64,000 nucleotides of DNA from Vanessa cardui (GCF_905220365.1 NC_061126.1:9486001-9550000); one strand, 5' to 3'. Positions 24,396 through 36,069 are shown, counted from the first letter of the stretch. Program-made: numbers and translations. The notes: a model not told the origin generated them from the sequence alone.

Positions 24396-26049
24396 TCTTT
24401 CGGCTGACGTGATGATGACGAGTCGTCCTTTAAATCAGAGAACATAAATTTCATTGCTTTTAGACGATATGATAACGTTCACGTTGAAAGATGTAGTCCT
24501 TCTCTTAAAACCCGTAAGCACTACTACGCTGACCATAACGTTAATTTACATTAAGGTTTGTATAATCCTATTAGATTTTATATGAATATTATACACGTAA
24601 GCAAAGGCGGATCAGATTTTTTAACCGTCTCATTTATATTAATTAGTAATGAAATTATTAATAGTTAGTTTGAAGCTAACACACCCTAATATGTATGGGA
24701 GTTTCCATTGCTTTTTTCGAGGTCAATCATCAGTCGTTTTACATAGTCAAGAACCGCCATGGGCCCCGATATACTTCCGTTTCCTTCGCCATTGTCGTCG
24801 ACTTCCTTATATCAACATGCGGACAATCAAAACTAAAAAAAAGCATGCCTGCTTAGTATTCACAGTGTATTATCGGGCTTTAGTCTATTATTATATAAAT
24901 TAGCTTCTATCTTTTAAAATATTTCTTTACATTATTTTATATCAAAACTTATTATATACACCTTTTAATTAACAACTAAGATGTTTGTTTAAAAAATCTT
25001 TGAGCTATCACGAAATCATGTCAAATCAGTAATTTAAATAAAATGCTTCACTAGTATAAAAAATAACAAGTATTCTCAAAAAAAATATTTCAACGTATAA
25101 CCAACGGTCATAACGTATTTCTGACAATTGAGATCCTTTTTTTTTTAAATTCATAATAATTTTTCTTCACGTTCTCTATCAAAACGTACCAAGCAACTAT
25201 ATATTTAATCGCATAAGAAATAAAGGATATAATTGCATGCGTTAAGAGATGACTGCCTCGCTTTCATCTATACACCTACGCTACCTGTGCGCAAGATTCA
25301 CCCCTAACCTTTTGTAAGGCTATTATGAATCACAGGGGTGGTTCACAATACTTCACGAACGTATTACGAGCGTGGGAATAGATCGAATGAATGGAAAAAC
25401 GAACTATGTGGCACCTGTAGGAAACAAAGATGCGGAGGCGGTGGCAGTTATACCTACATTAAAATATAATGGAACAGCTTTGATGACAAATCATGTAGAC
25501 AGTTGTGAGAACTCTGGGACAATAGCAGGTCATATGCGTATGTAGTGAGTTATGTAACTAGCGGATAATTAATTGAAATATACGCATACAAATATATTGG
25601 AATTTATTAAAAGTTGTTGTTTGTGTAAAGGCAACACTTTTCGTTTCAAAGGTACATGAAATATATAATGGAAAATGTTTTGGAAAATACGAAATAAAAT
25701 TAAGTCATCAATCATTTGAACAGCAAAGTAAATAATACGAACGATAAATAAATATTTTCAAGCAAACTGAATCCGACTGTATAGTATAATCGATTGGGAT
25801 TGGAGATTAGTCGCACTCGAGACAGTAAGATTCACTTCATTGTCCGACCAATGTTTAAATGGTTCTACAAGGAAATGCAGGCTTAAATTTAAAATATAAT
25901 ACATAATGTTAAAATCCTTCCTAGTAAAGTACTATGAAACCAAACTTACTTGAACTTTTTAGTTACTTATCTGTAAGTTCTTAGGAAATAAGTGAAATAG
26001 TCAATAAATTTGATACAACTACATACTAGTAATACGTAATATGAAGAAT
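24396..26049. other. Mostly AT-rich noncoding DNA
   Basis: No exon recognised. A less AT-rich zone at about 25240-25560 is not repeated in the window. The open frame 24649-24903 has no recognisable motif. Confidence 0.4.
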
Positions 26050-26182
26050 TGTTGCATAAAGAGTTCATGGGAGTAGAGTCTTCCTACAATATATGGTAGC
26101 TTATATAATATACTTAATTGTAAAATGACGATTCAAAAGGGCTGGTGAAAGCCTACTTGTATAAAGTTTATTTTGATTTTGA
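26050..26182 (+). mobile_element. Jockey-like LINE 3' tail
   Basis: GGTAGCTTATATAATATACT followed by TTAATTGTAAAATGACGATT, CAAAAGGGCTGGTG and TATAAAGTTTATTTTGATTT match the terminus of the copies at 40130-40195 and (reverse) 42570-42660. The part before 26090 is diverged. Confidence 0.65.
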
Positions 26183-26189
26183 TAATGGT

Positions 26190-26350
26190 CGTCATGTAAC
26201 GCAAAAAAGTAACTTATGTCATATCTTGCAGTTCAAGATTGCGTCATGCCAAATTTCATCAAATTTGGTTCAGTGGTTTGGTCGTGAAAGAGCGACAGAC
26301 GGACAGAGCTACTTTCACATTTATAATATTAATATGGATTATTATATTTA
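26190..26350 (+). mobile_element. RTE-like repeat, 3' portion
   Basis: CAAATTTCATCAAATTTGGT, TCAGTGGTTTGGTCGTGAAA, GACAGACGGACAGAGCTACT and the tail AATATTAATATGGATT match the copy at 40858-41062. The 5' head seen in the other copies is missing, so it is truncated. It lies directly behind a LINE tail and in front of another repeat, making 26050-26670 a nested or clustered insertion zone. Confidence 0.65.
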
Positions 26351-26467
26351 ACGCAACTTCGATTTTGATAAACGAAGTCATGGCCTATAGGTATAAGTAA
26401 CAAAAACAAAAAAGTGTATTAGTAAATTATGTGTATATGAACCTACACTATAAATTTCTTGCAATCA

Positions 26468-26654
26468 CTTGGTGGTGCAAGCCAGTCTGGGTGGGTACAC
26501 CTACTCGTCATATATTCAACCGCCAAGCAGCTGTACTTGGTACTGTTGTGTTCCGGTTTGAAGGGCGAGTGAACCAGTGTAACTACGGGCAAAAAGGACA
26601 TAACATCTTAGTTCCCAAGGTTGGTCCCGCATTCGCGGTATAAGGAATAGTTAA
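26468..26654 (+). mobile_element. GGGCTTTGTGCAAGCCC-family repeat copy
   Basis: CTTGGTGGTGCAAGCC (a six-base deletion in the head), GTGGGTACACCTACTCGTCA, ACTGTTGTGTTCCGGTTTGA and CATCTTAGTTCCCAAGGTTG follow the order of the copies at 52671 and 52356 (reverse). The repeat ends in GGAATAGTTAA and passes directly into an ATGC microsatellite. The open frame over it is not a gene. Confidence 0.7.
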
Positions 26655-26670
26655 ATGCATGCATGCATGC
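26655..26670. repeat. (ATGC)4 microsatellite at a repeat terminus
   Basis: Four perfect ATGC units directly abut the end of the preceding repeat, as in microsatellite-associated interspersed elements reported in Lepidoptera. Confidence 0.8.
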
Positions 26671-26945
26671 AGCATGAAAAATAAAAACGAATAAACGCAA
26701 AAAAAAATCATTTCTACACACGTATTTAATTGTATGTATATATATACTTTATCAGTAAATGTCTGGCGGCTTCTCTAAGATACTTCTACAGTCACAGGAA
26801 GCCTTAAGAAGAATTGCTCAGCGTTTAAAGAGAAAGAAGTAGAAGATCTGTGAATAAACGTGTGAATTTTGTTGCTTTTCAACCGACTTTAATTTTTTTT
26901 TTATTCGGTGTAAACGGACTTCCATGAGGCGTCCTGTCATATGTT

Positions 26946-26976
26946 CACAAATTAAGCACATGAAACTCAGCGGAAC
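26946..26976 (-). mobile_element. Small fragment resembling the tRNA-derived SINE body
   Basis: CACAAATTAAGCACATGAAA CTCAGCGG resembles ACAAATTAAGCACATGAATC AGCAG in the SINE at 40490-40796. Very short, so uncertain. Confidence 0.3.
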
Positions 26977-27957
26977 TTCACACAATTTACAGAATTCAAC
27001 CCGCCATCTTCGTTAATGATGTATCAGATCTATCTACTACATCGCCACGGCTCTCATTGCAGATATATATTTTTATTAAAACACCGACATAAATTTGGAA
27101 ATTAGTATTCGCCATCTATTTATTGGTTAGTGATGTTTAAATGTTACTCAATATCCAATAGGAATATAATAAAATATATATTCATTGTAAGTAAAAATAA
27201 CAATACCTGAATAAATTTTAAAACAACATTATTTATGGAGTGGAAAATCGATGCAACAAATTTCAGAGGCCCGACTTATAAATGTGGCCTCGGACTCAAA
27301 AGTGAAATCATAATAACCAAATAAGAGTTACATAACTTTGACTACAGATCAGTTGGTGATGCAATAGTATTCGAACATCGCATGAAACTTACGGTATCTC
27401 CTGAATAACACGTGCGTTCTGCAAGTCAAATGCAGACTTTAGGGGCACCTAAAATGATCAGTTTATTAAAAAAGTTTAAGTTACAGTCTACATTTTAGTA
27501 CATCACAACTTAAACGTAATTACCATTCAAATTGATCACAAATACGCAAAAAATAAGTAAAATCTATGCTGTGTTTATTTTTATGACCAGTGCATGTAGC
27601 AGAATATCACAAGTAATTTAAAAAACCTTTCTGAAAAATGATACTTATATACATAAACATAAAACATCTTATTGATTAAACATATTCTCATGCCTAATAT
27701 TATTAAGATAATCTTTATTTGCTGGAAAGAAAAAGTAATCATAATTCTTACGCCATTTTAAGTTCCCGAGAGAAAATTATTCGTTGTCAAATTGATACAA
27801 AGCGTGACCATAATGTCCACGTGACCATTAGTCATGTAATGACGAATAATAATTCAACCAAATATATTTTTTGTGTAAATAAAATCTTGGTAAGATCTCC
27901 CGATTAATTCGGAATCTGATACTATCAGTTATTTATCACTATTCTCAATTATTGCAT
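26977..27957. other. AT-rich noncoding DNA
   Basis: No exon or repeat recognised. The open frame 27719-27907 lacks a recognisable motif. Confidence 0.4.
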
Positions 27958-27972
27958 AAGATTTTTTTTCTT

Positions 27973-28282
27973 AAAGTAAAGTAAAGTAACAGTCTATAAA
28001 TTTCCTACTGCTGGGATAAGGCCTCCTCTTCCATTAAGGAGAGAGCTTGCAACATTTTCCACCACGCTGTTCCAATGCGGGTTGGTGGAATGCACATGTG
28101 GCAGAATTTCGATGAAATTAGACACATGCAGGTTTCATTACTACGTTTTCCTTCACCGCCGAGCATGAGATGAATTATAAACACAAATTAAGCACATATA
28201 TATAGTGGTGCTTGCCTGGGTTTGAAACCGCAATCATCGGTTAAGATGCACGCGTTCTAACCACTGGGCCATCTCAGCTCAC
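27973..28282 (-). mobile_element. tRNA-derived SINE (Metulj-like), complete insertion with TSD
   Basis: On the minus strand the element starts with GAGCTGAGATGGCCCAGTGG TTAGAACGCG, includes an A box (TGGCCCAGTGG) and a B-box region, now GGTTTCAAACCC with one extra T, and ends in a simple tail of AAGTA units. It is flanked by AAGATTTTTTTTCTT (27958-27972) and AAGATTTTTTCTT (28283-28295), a target-site duplication that differs only in T-run length. Pol III promoter boxes plus TSDs identify a retrotransposed SINE. The head and layout are those of the nymphalid SINE family I know as Metulj; the name is from recognition. Confidence 0.85.
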
Positions 28283-28397
28283 AAGATTTTTTCTTGCTAT
28301 ATAATATATTTTTAAGAAAATAATCGTGTTTTTGCATATTCCCTTGAAGTCTCCCACTTAAATGCTCCCGCGGTTGCAACAGCATAGCTACGCCACT

Positions 28398-28444
28398 ATT
28401 CATAATAAAAATGAATTAATTATTTTATCATTTTTATTATGAAT
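28398..28444. repeat. Inverted repeat, 17-bp perfect arms
   Basis: ATTCATAATAAAAATGA at 28398-28414 and its exact reverse complement at 28428-28444 are separated by 13 bases. AT-rich arms make chance origin possible, though 17 bp is long for chance. Confidence 0.8.
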
Positions 28445-28792
28445 GATGTATAAATATTTCTAAAGTTACTTCATACTAAAAAAAGTTTATAGCATGAGGT
28501 AATAATATGTGGTATCATGAAAATAAATAAGCTGCAAGACCAATAAAGTCGGTGATTTACTGTGTATCCGTATCAAGAAGTAGAAACCGTTGGAAATATT
28601 AGACCAAGAAAAATTAAATGATATAACTTTTCATCATTTCAGAATATTATTTATATTGATAAATTTATTTTTAATGAAAATATCGTCTGCCCACACCGTA
28701 ACTTTTTTACACACATGTTCGATATAATGCTAAAATTTTTAGCACACGAATGGAATTCACAGCATAACTATATCAATTATCATAATATCTTA

Positions 28793-28925
28793 CCGCCAAC
28801 AAAGTCGCTTGTCCGCCGTTGTCTTTCCCTGTGTATGCTTAGATCTTTAAAATTACATAACAGATTTTGATGCGATTTTTTTTCAATAGATAGATATTCA
28901 ATGCACAATAAAAAAAAATTATCAT
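28793..28925 (+). mobile_element. Fragment of a dispersed repeat ending in 'GATTTTGATGCGATTTTTTT'
   Basis: CCGCCGTTGTCTTTCCCTGT, ATGCTTAGATCTTTAAAATT and CAGATTTTGATGCG form a phrase I recognise from abundant lepidopteran repeats (usually 'GCTTAGATCTTTGAAACTACGCAACGGATTTTGATGCGG'). No second full copy is in the window; a related phrase is at 44186-44300. Confidence 0.45.
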
Positions 28926-31258
28926 TCACTTTTTACGAAGATTTTTCGATGCGATTTTAAGCATTACAGCATTAATCCTTACCTAATTAAGTACCTTATA
29001 TTATCTAATAACAAAAAGCTCGCTAGTAATTAATGTATAAAAAAAAATAATAGCACTGAGTATCGCTATTTGTTTGATTAACGATTTCTCGCTATGATTA
29101 GTTAAAAAAATATTATGACATTATACCAAAATAGTAGTACAATATTTTTTCTTATTAAAACGATATAATTAATAAAACATATCTGCAAACGCAACGTGTA
29201 CGAGCTATTTATGTATAATTATAAATTATCATCTCTTTACAATCTCCTCTTTACTATTCAGCGATGTCAAATTGTCCTTGAGTATTCACGTGAGCCACGT
29301 GACGTGTGTTTTGCAGATTTTAACCGGATCGAAATTCAACGAGAATTATCCATGCACTAACGGTTTTCCTCTGTCTATCTCGAATTTTTATATCGTAAAA
29401 ACAATTCATTACTGTCTATCTGATCACCAAATTAACTAGGAAAAAAGAAAAATAAATCAAATGAAAATTTACCTTTCAATATTTTAACAATTTTTTAAAG
29501 CTGGTCTAACTGTTCGGGAATATAATAAAGATATATTTTCTACCTATAGAACTGGCAAGAATTTTAGACGTTATTCCTAGCTGTTATTGAATTTTACTTG
29601 CAAGATTTTTTTTATATATATATATTTTACAGCGCGGTGTGATAGATACCGGTAAAAGAAACCAGTAACTTTAAATTGGACTGTTTGCGTTTCTGCCTTT
29701 AAAAGAAAATCAAATACCAATTACACACTATTACCATTTTAATTGCGTAGAGTATAAAAAAATACCGATTCATTATATTGATTAAATATTTTGTAACTGT
29801 TTATATTTCTATCCAATAAAAAATCTATAAAACTAATAAAAATCTCTTAAACGATCTCTTGAACTTATCTGCTTTTTAAAACTCGTATAATAATTTTTCT
29901 TTAAATATATTTTAACAGTGATAAGTTGTTTAGTATATTATGTTGATAAACAAGTGCATAAATAAATTAGGCATTCCATTTTTATTTGAATAATAATTTT
30001 GTTAGAATTGTTTTTAGGTTTATTCATCATTGTCGCAAATAATAATACACTGCTCTACTTTCAAATAGATTTCAATTATTCATGAAAGAAAAATACAACA
30101 TATTTTAATTTCAAATAGTTATTCGGTATTTTTTGAAACATTTTAAAAACCATTACATTTGGTATAATGGAGTAGCTTATAAACTTTGAAAATATAATAG
30201 GCTAAATGATATACATGCCTCGCTAGTTATTAAATAAAAAAGGGGATAGGAACATCGGTATTAAAAAGAATACGATCTAATCCATGTCGATAGGTAATAG
30301 TATACCGATAAAAATTACATTTATACGTACATTTATATATGTGTAAAGATCAATACTATTATTGCCAATTATTTCAATATAATCATGATAAATATTTTTT
30401 CAATATTTATTTTATTAATTTTCAAGGCTTTGTTGCTCAAACCAGCCCTTAATCTTTATGATAAATCTTCGCTTTAACATAATTACTATTGATATCAATC
30501 AAAAACGGATGTAGGCAGTCAACATTGATTCGAGAAGACACATTTAAAAAAGCTTGTCAAAATTTTTAATTAAAATATCATGTTGTATTGACTTATCTGA
30601 TTCACAGAGAAAATTAATAATAGATATTTAATCTTTATAATCGTTTAAAAAAGTCTCAAATCTATTTCCGTAATTATATTCCAAACAAATGCTGAATTTG
30701 TCGTCATATATAAAAAATAACTTGAATCTATCTCTTTATATTTCCTGAATCGTTTTAATATCCTAGGTAATCCGTTATAACAAACTTTGGGGGGGGGGGG
30801 AAATGACACATGCTATAGCTCTGACAATGGTGTTAACTTCAGCTAAGCTTCTTTAATACACGGATGTACTCTAAGGAGTCTTAGTCTGCTCAGAAGTATT
30901 CTACGAGAAATCGAGCTCTGAGGCATCGTTCGGAGACAATTTAGTAATTAAATTAAGAGAAATGCGTTCATTTAAACTCTATCTATTAAATGGTACAATA
31001 TATTAAGCTTGTAACAATTATAATAGAAATATAATTACTATTATATTGATTTTGAACTTATAAGAAAAAATCAAAACAAAAAATTTTAATTCGGCTCTCG
31101 AAGAATGTTAACTAATTATGAGTAATAAAATTTATTTGGCAGGATTACTAATGAATATACTTTTTATATACCTGTATCAAACGAATTTTCGAATCACTTT
31201 ATGAATAAAAGCACATGTTGTTGGTGTTAAGGTAAAATGTAGTACATTGAATAGAAAC
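28926..31258. other. AT-rich noncoding DNA
   Basis: No exon or repeat recognised. Two E-boxes, CACGTG at 29287-29292 and 29296-29301, lie nine bases apart, followed by GACGTG. A run of twelve G occurs at 30789-30800. Confidence 0.45.
30789..30800. repeat. Homopolymer of 12 G
   Basis: Twelve consecutive G in otherwise AT-rich DNA. Such tracts are prone to slippage, so the exact length could be a sequencing or assembly matter. Confidence 0.8.
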
Positions 31259-31270
31259 GAAATAATTGAT

Positions 31271-31527
31271 GAGTAGAGATGGCCCAGTGGTTAGAACGCG
31301 TGCATCTTAACCGATGATTGCGGGTTCAAACCCAGGCAAGCACCGCTGAAACATGTACTTAATTTGTCTTTATAATTCATCTCGTGCTCAGCGGTGAGGG
31401 AAAACATCGTGAGGAAACCTGCATGTGACAAATTTCATAGAAATTGAGCCACATGTGTATACCAAACCTTCTCCTTAAAGGGAGAGTAGGCCTTTAGCCC
31501 AGCAGTGGGAATTTACAGGCTGTTGTT
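31271..31527 (+). mobile_element. tRNA-derived SINE (Metulj-like) with perfect 12-bp TSD
   Basis: A box TGGCCCAGTGG at 31280-31290 and B box GGTTCAAACCC at 31323-31333 head the element. The body then follows the other copies (CTCGTGCTCAGCGGTGAGGG, ACCTGCATGTGACAAATTTC) and ends in CAGGCTGTTGTT. The target-site duplication GAAATAATTGAT is perfect at 31259-31270 and 31528-31539. Relative to the copy at 38642 it lacks about 30 bases of the body ('ccaacccgcattggaac..'). The perfect TSD suggests a fairly recent insertion. Confidence 0.92.
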
Positions 31528-32451
31528 GAAATAATTGATTAATTAAATGGCAGAGAACATTAAGCGATCCACGTGGTCAAAACTATTTAATTTATATTGT
31601 GTAAGTTTATGGTATTGTTTAATATTAATTTTCTTCAATTCTAGAAATTTCAAGCCGTATTTCCAACTTACCAATTCTACAATAATAACTTTTCTTATCA
31701 TAAATAATCTATTTAAGAAATTAAATGCATTGAAATTAGTATCCACAATTTCATAGTGAAATAAGTATACCAGTTGAATAAAAGATGGACAATGTTACAA
31801 AATGCAAGAAGCGAAAACGACAATTTACCATAATCTCTCGTATAAGCACCCAATTCCAGGCAAATCTAGAATATTTCAAACGTTGATAACACATACGCTA
31901 GCTAGTCTAATTTTCCACTTATATATTTTGGACTATAAGGCTGTCACGAAACAAAATTAAATTAAATTAGAAAAGACAATTTAGGTAATTTTAAGCCAGG
32001 TTTCCGATGCGAGTCTCAATGACGACAAATAAGCAGTTTTAGAATAAGGGTAAAAGTATTGAATTAATATATAACACCACATGCGCGCGATACGTTAAGT
32101 ATTATATATTCTCATAAATAATCCATCGTTAAACTTATCGTCATACTTCTAATTGAAATAATGATAAAGGTATATAAGATTCCTAGTACCGACTAGTAAA
32201 GGCTAGAAACAAAGTAAGCCAAAGTCAATATAAGATTTTGTTGTTCTTTCGTCGATTGAAATACTAGAAATTACAATGAAAGTAAATGACTTTCTTATAT
32301 AATAAGTAGATAATAGAATATTATGTTAACCGGAAGGCAATAAATAAACTTTATAGACATATATATTGTCTGTAAAGACAGTTTTACGTATAAAATGCTA
32401 ACTCTACCCAACCGTACAGAATCATTCGTTAACAGAATCAAGTTAAGTTGG

Positions 32452-32580
32452 CAACAGCCTGTAAATATCCCAAGGCTGAGCAGAGGGCCGTGCCTCGGCC
32501 TTTCACTTGGAGGAAGATGATTGATAGAGCTTATTCTACCAAGGTAGTGCCTTTTGGTACCACCCAAACAATGTCGTAAC
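32452..32580 (-). mobile_element. Degenerate SINE 3' fragment
   Basis: CAACAGCCTGTAAATATCCC, then GGAGGAAG and CTTATTCTACCA, follow the order of the SINE tail at 40500-40620 (CAACAGCCTGTAAATTCCCA, GAGGAGAAGG, ATATTCCACCA). Many substitutions and indels indicate an old copy. The minus-strand open frame 32295-32597 is not a gene. Confidence 0.5.
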
Positions 32581-33584
32581 ATCTTAGGTATGAACATTTA
32601 GGTAATTAGAATTGCATTTATGATTGACGTCATTGTGTCAATAACATTTTTAGTGAAATAAATTGTATATATAAATGACACATCAAATCAAATTAATTCT
32701 TAGGTAATATTGTAAATAGACTACAATTTATTATAAGCTCTAACACTGATGAAATAAAATTAAATTTCAAATAAACCAAAGAATTTACCTATACTTCTGT
32801 AAAAAATGATTTATTCTAAAATAGATTATAAGTCCTTATGCTGCAACGTAACTTGAGTTTTATTACGTATTTGGATAAAGAGCAAAATCAAAATGAGATA
32901 AGTTGCTTTAGATCATTCTGTGAAGTGAGAATGGAAGTTGCGCGTAGAATATTGCGGAGGCCGCTGAGGGTCGATGCCTTCTGAGAGACACGTGAGCGGA
33001 CCGTTAGCCTGCACACGCCGAGCCTTCAACACATGGAAAGGAAAATCTATAAATAGTAACGTTGCCAAAATAATTAAGTATTATTTTTAATAATCAAGGT
33101 ATTGCAATATGTAAACATTTAAAACAGTCCGTTATTTTAAACATTAAACATTTATGTAAACAAAAAAAAGCATTTATTCATTATTTTTTGTAAATAATAA
33201 ACAATTATTATTTAACGCATTAACTTTTAATGATAAAATAAAAACTAGTTATTTTGTTTCTGAATGAATTCAATTCAAGCAATTTTAATTACATAAAAAA
33301 GTAACTTCGCTGCTGGCGGTACAAATATTAATTTTCAATGTAATGGTCAGACATGTCAATTTCCGCGTGTCAGTGGAATATCTACATTACTCCAATATGA
33401 ATAGAGCTTAAATTAATATACCACGTATTATTATGTGCTTATGTGTTGTATTCATCATAATATGAACTTACTTATAATCATATATTACATTGTTTATATC
33501 CTTATATGACCGAGATTTAAATAAGGCTAAATAAAAAGAAAGAATACAACGCATTATGTTTAAATGAAAATAAATACTAATCTA

Positions 33585-33740
33585 TATTAATAAATGGAGA
33601 AACGTCCTTTTTGTCTTCCATAACTGAAAAACTTCTAAACTAATATACATAAATTTATACCAGAAGATTCTGCGCGTTTCTGAAAAGGTTTTAGTACATG
33701 ATAATATATGACAAACAACGTCTGCCGATGGTTTTGTTTG
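33585..33740 (+). mobile_element. Possible head of a dispersed repeat
   Basis: CTAATCTATATTAATAAATG followed by CATAACTGAAAAACTTCTAA resembles the start of the common insect 'CTATACTAATATTATAAA' elements. The similarity is weak and no second copy in the window confirms it. Confidence 0.25.
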
Positions 33741-34739
33741 TAATTTAATAATTTCACGATTAAATTAAATGAAAAGATACAATCGGTTCGAAATATAAAA
33801 TCTACCTCAAAGATCTGACAAGAAAATCATCACTTACATTTTAATGAATTCAATTAAATATGTCAAACTAAAACGTATATTTTTAATTTTAAACATTACT
33901 ATATTATTTTGGATTTATTTTACATGAAGATATTATATAAAAGGTAAAGAAAAAAATTTTTTTCTGGTAGTTTAACTTATTTATAATACTGAATGCTTAA
34001 GTAAACCACTTTCTGCTAACCCCAAATAATTTGTTTATGTTCTGAATAATTTTAAAGGTCAATATCTCACGTCTTATGGGCGGTGACAGAAATGGGTCGA
34101 TCTTCATATAACACATTTTGCATAGCGCTTACAATACGCACACAAATATGCTTTGAGACATGTTGTTGATTTAAAAAGTTTCGTCTCAATAAATTACTTT
34201 AATTGTTTTTTTTTATTAAAAATTAAAAAAAAAGAAAAGTAAAGTAAGTACTTAAACTAAAAAGTTGAAATTTAAAATATATGTTAAATGTAAAAAGTTA
34301 CGATTTTAAGTTACAAAAAAAGTCATCTCGTAAAGATTAAGTTACTACACTAAAAAAATCAGTGCATACAATATTGGACATTTTATAACATTTTTTATTT
34401 CCTTTGATTTTTAATTGAAGCTTATTAAATCGAATTTACCATCGCGCGCTTTAGGAGAAACACGTTTTCCTTTCGAATTTCCATATTAACTTCAGCGTGA
34501 CCTATTTGACTTTCAAATGCGGGTACCTTATTAATTAGTTAGGTATATTGTTTATCTCATGCTGATTCATAACGCAACCGAAATAAGTGAGCCGGTCTCT
34601 GTGTCCCCATTTTTTGCCACAAACAACCTCAGAGGGCATTACCCTCTCTCTTTCTCTCGAAAACACCTAGCTTGGAGGCGAGCGGACTAGCTATTACTGG
34701 CAACATTGAAAAGTTGTCTTAAATTTTCGCGATTATTAC

Positions 34740-34880
34740 ACATTTAAATAAAACTAATTATAACGGATGAATCGCGTATATTAATTATTTTTAAACATCC
34801 CGACGTTTCGAGCACTTTGCAGTGTTCGTGGTCACGGGTAGTCTACCCGTGACCACGAACACTTTGATCCGAAAATGTAT
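34740..34880. mobile_element. Foldback repeat with 20-bp perfect inverted arms
   Basis: AGTGTTCGTGGTCACGGGTA at 34821-34840 and its exact reverse complement at 34844-34863 are separated by only GTC. The preceding CATCCCGACGTTTCGAGCAC is a phrase I recognise from a very abundant lepidopteran repeat. The hairpin would be extremely stable. The outer limits are not resolved. Confidence 0.65.
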
Positions 34881-35199
34881 TGAATATTTCTAAATAGCAT
34901 TCCTTCTATCATTTCCTTTTCCTTATAAGGAAACATTAAAAAATGTTTAGGGTAAGTTTCAAATCGAACAATGATTTTTATTTACAAAATTAAAAATAAA
35001 TTATTAAACCGTAACAGAATATAAAAATTAATTCAAATTACATATTATTCTGTGAAAAAGAACAGAGAGTAGGAAAAATACACCTTAAACCAATATTTAT
35101 AAAGATTACTATTAATAGGAAACAATTGTGTTGGCAACTCGGTATCACTATCACTTAGTAGAAATTGAAACTACACACGAGGATGGCTGTAAAATGTGG

Positions 35200-35400
35200 C
35201 GTTAAAATCGCCCACGGAACTAAGCAAATGACGAAAGCATTATTCCACTTTGGTGCTGAGGACCTTACCCTAGACATTGCTACGCAATAAGGTTGTCGCG
35301 GTCATCGTACGCCCCCTCCCGCTTCCCTCGCGACCTCTTTTGCAACAATCCGACCATTTCACATTGCCCACGGCTGCTGCCAGTCGTCGTACAACAGAGT
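35200..35400. promoter_or_regulatory. GC-rich patch C, candidate regulatory element
   Basis: GGTTGTCGCGGTCATCGTAC, CCCCCTCCCGCTTCCCTCGCGAC and GGCTGCTGCCAGTCGTCG stand out from AT-rich flanks. CCCCCTCCCGC resembles a KLF/Sp-type box. No similarity to repeats in the window. It lies about 100 bp upstream of a recursive-splice-like sequence on the plus strand. Confidence 0.4.
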
Positions 35401-35480
35401 AACAATATTAACTGACAAACTTATACTCAAGCTTAGAATTATTTACACCTTTAGAATTTTATTTTTAGATTAAGCAATTA

Positions 35481-35512
35481 AGTTTTTTTGTTTATTCTAA
35501 ACAGGTAAGTGG
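35481..35512 (+). promoter_or_regulatory. Candidate recursive splice site (acceptor directly joined to donor)
   Basis: A pyrimidine-rich tract (TTTTTTTGTTTATTCT) leads to ACAG immediately followed by GTAAGTGG. The junction is 35504/35505. A 3' splice site fused to a 5' splice site, YnNCAG|GTAAGT, is the ratchet-point signature known from long insect introns such as those of Drosophila Ubx. It would be on the same strand as svb, 20.7 kb upstream of the recognised exon, and so would require a transcript starting farther upstream. The sequence match is direct; use in splicing is inferred. Confidence 0.45.
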
Positions 35513-36050
35513 TTAGTTGTGCCTCTAATTTATAAGTTCTTTATATTGAAATGATACTCATATATACTCACATATGTCTTTTGAATATTTTCAGCAGTGC
35601 TTAGAAATTTATCAAATTGTTTTATAACTCTTTGGTAAAAATCATATTTTCAAAGGAAAGAAGAAAAAACTACAGAGAGAATTGACGCGGAACTTAAAAT
35701 ATATTTGCGCGTGCATTTGCAAATATCGTAACTAATATATTATGACATTGACTTTAAACATTATCACAGAGCAACGATTTGTTCACAGGCTTCCGTGACT
35801 GTCTCGAAGTCAGTATCGAATATTGCACAATATCGTTTTAATTGGTTTTACAATTAGCGCGTTCGTCCGATTTGCTCCAGTTGTTAACGATTAACTTTTT
35901 ACAATGTTCAGCCCAAGACAGGTTTACAGTTAACCGGGGTTGTTGCCAAGTTATGGCGAGTTACAAGATATTTAATTCTGTGAAATTGATTAGGGAAGAT
36001 GGCTACGCGTGCAATGTTAATGAACTACGAATCATAGTCACGAAATTTAC

Positions 36051-36069
36051 TGACGTCAATTTACGTCAC
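36051..36069. promoter_or_regulatory. Paired CRE/ATF motifs
   Basis: The perfect palindrome TGACGTCA (36051-36058) is followed two bases later by TTACGTCAC (36061-36069), whose reverse complement GTGACGTAA is a CREB/ATF- or PAR-bZIP-type site. Two such sites within 19 bp are less expected than the isolated ones at 10042 and 32625. Confidence 0.4.

Larger units (their letters stand above)
31540..34739. other. AT-rich noncoding DNA
   Basis: No exon recognised. Two fragments are listed separately. A moderately GC-rich patch at about 32935-33030 (CGGAGGCCGCTGAGGGTCG) is not repeated in the window. A CRE palindrome TGACGTCA lies at 32625-32632. Open frames on both strands at 31543-31756 mirror each other and have no motif. 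Confidence 0.45.

Noticed and set aside
26431..26643. ORF with LAITWWCKPVWVGTPTRHIF as a protein
   Set aside because: It coincides with the GGGCTTTGTGCAAGCCC repeat. The same DNA phrase recurs at 52671 and 16903 in other frames.
31280..31333. tRNA gene at the SINE heads (also 38642 and reverse copies)
   Set aside because: The same A box/B box unit is fused to a 200-bp body with target-site duplications in each case.
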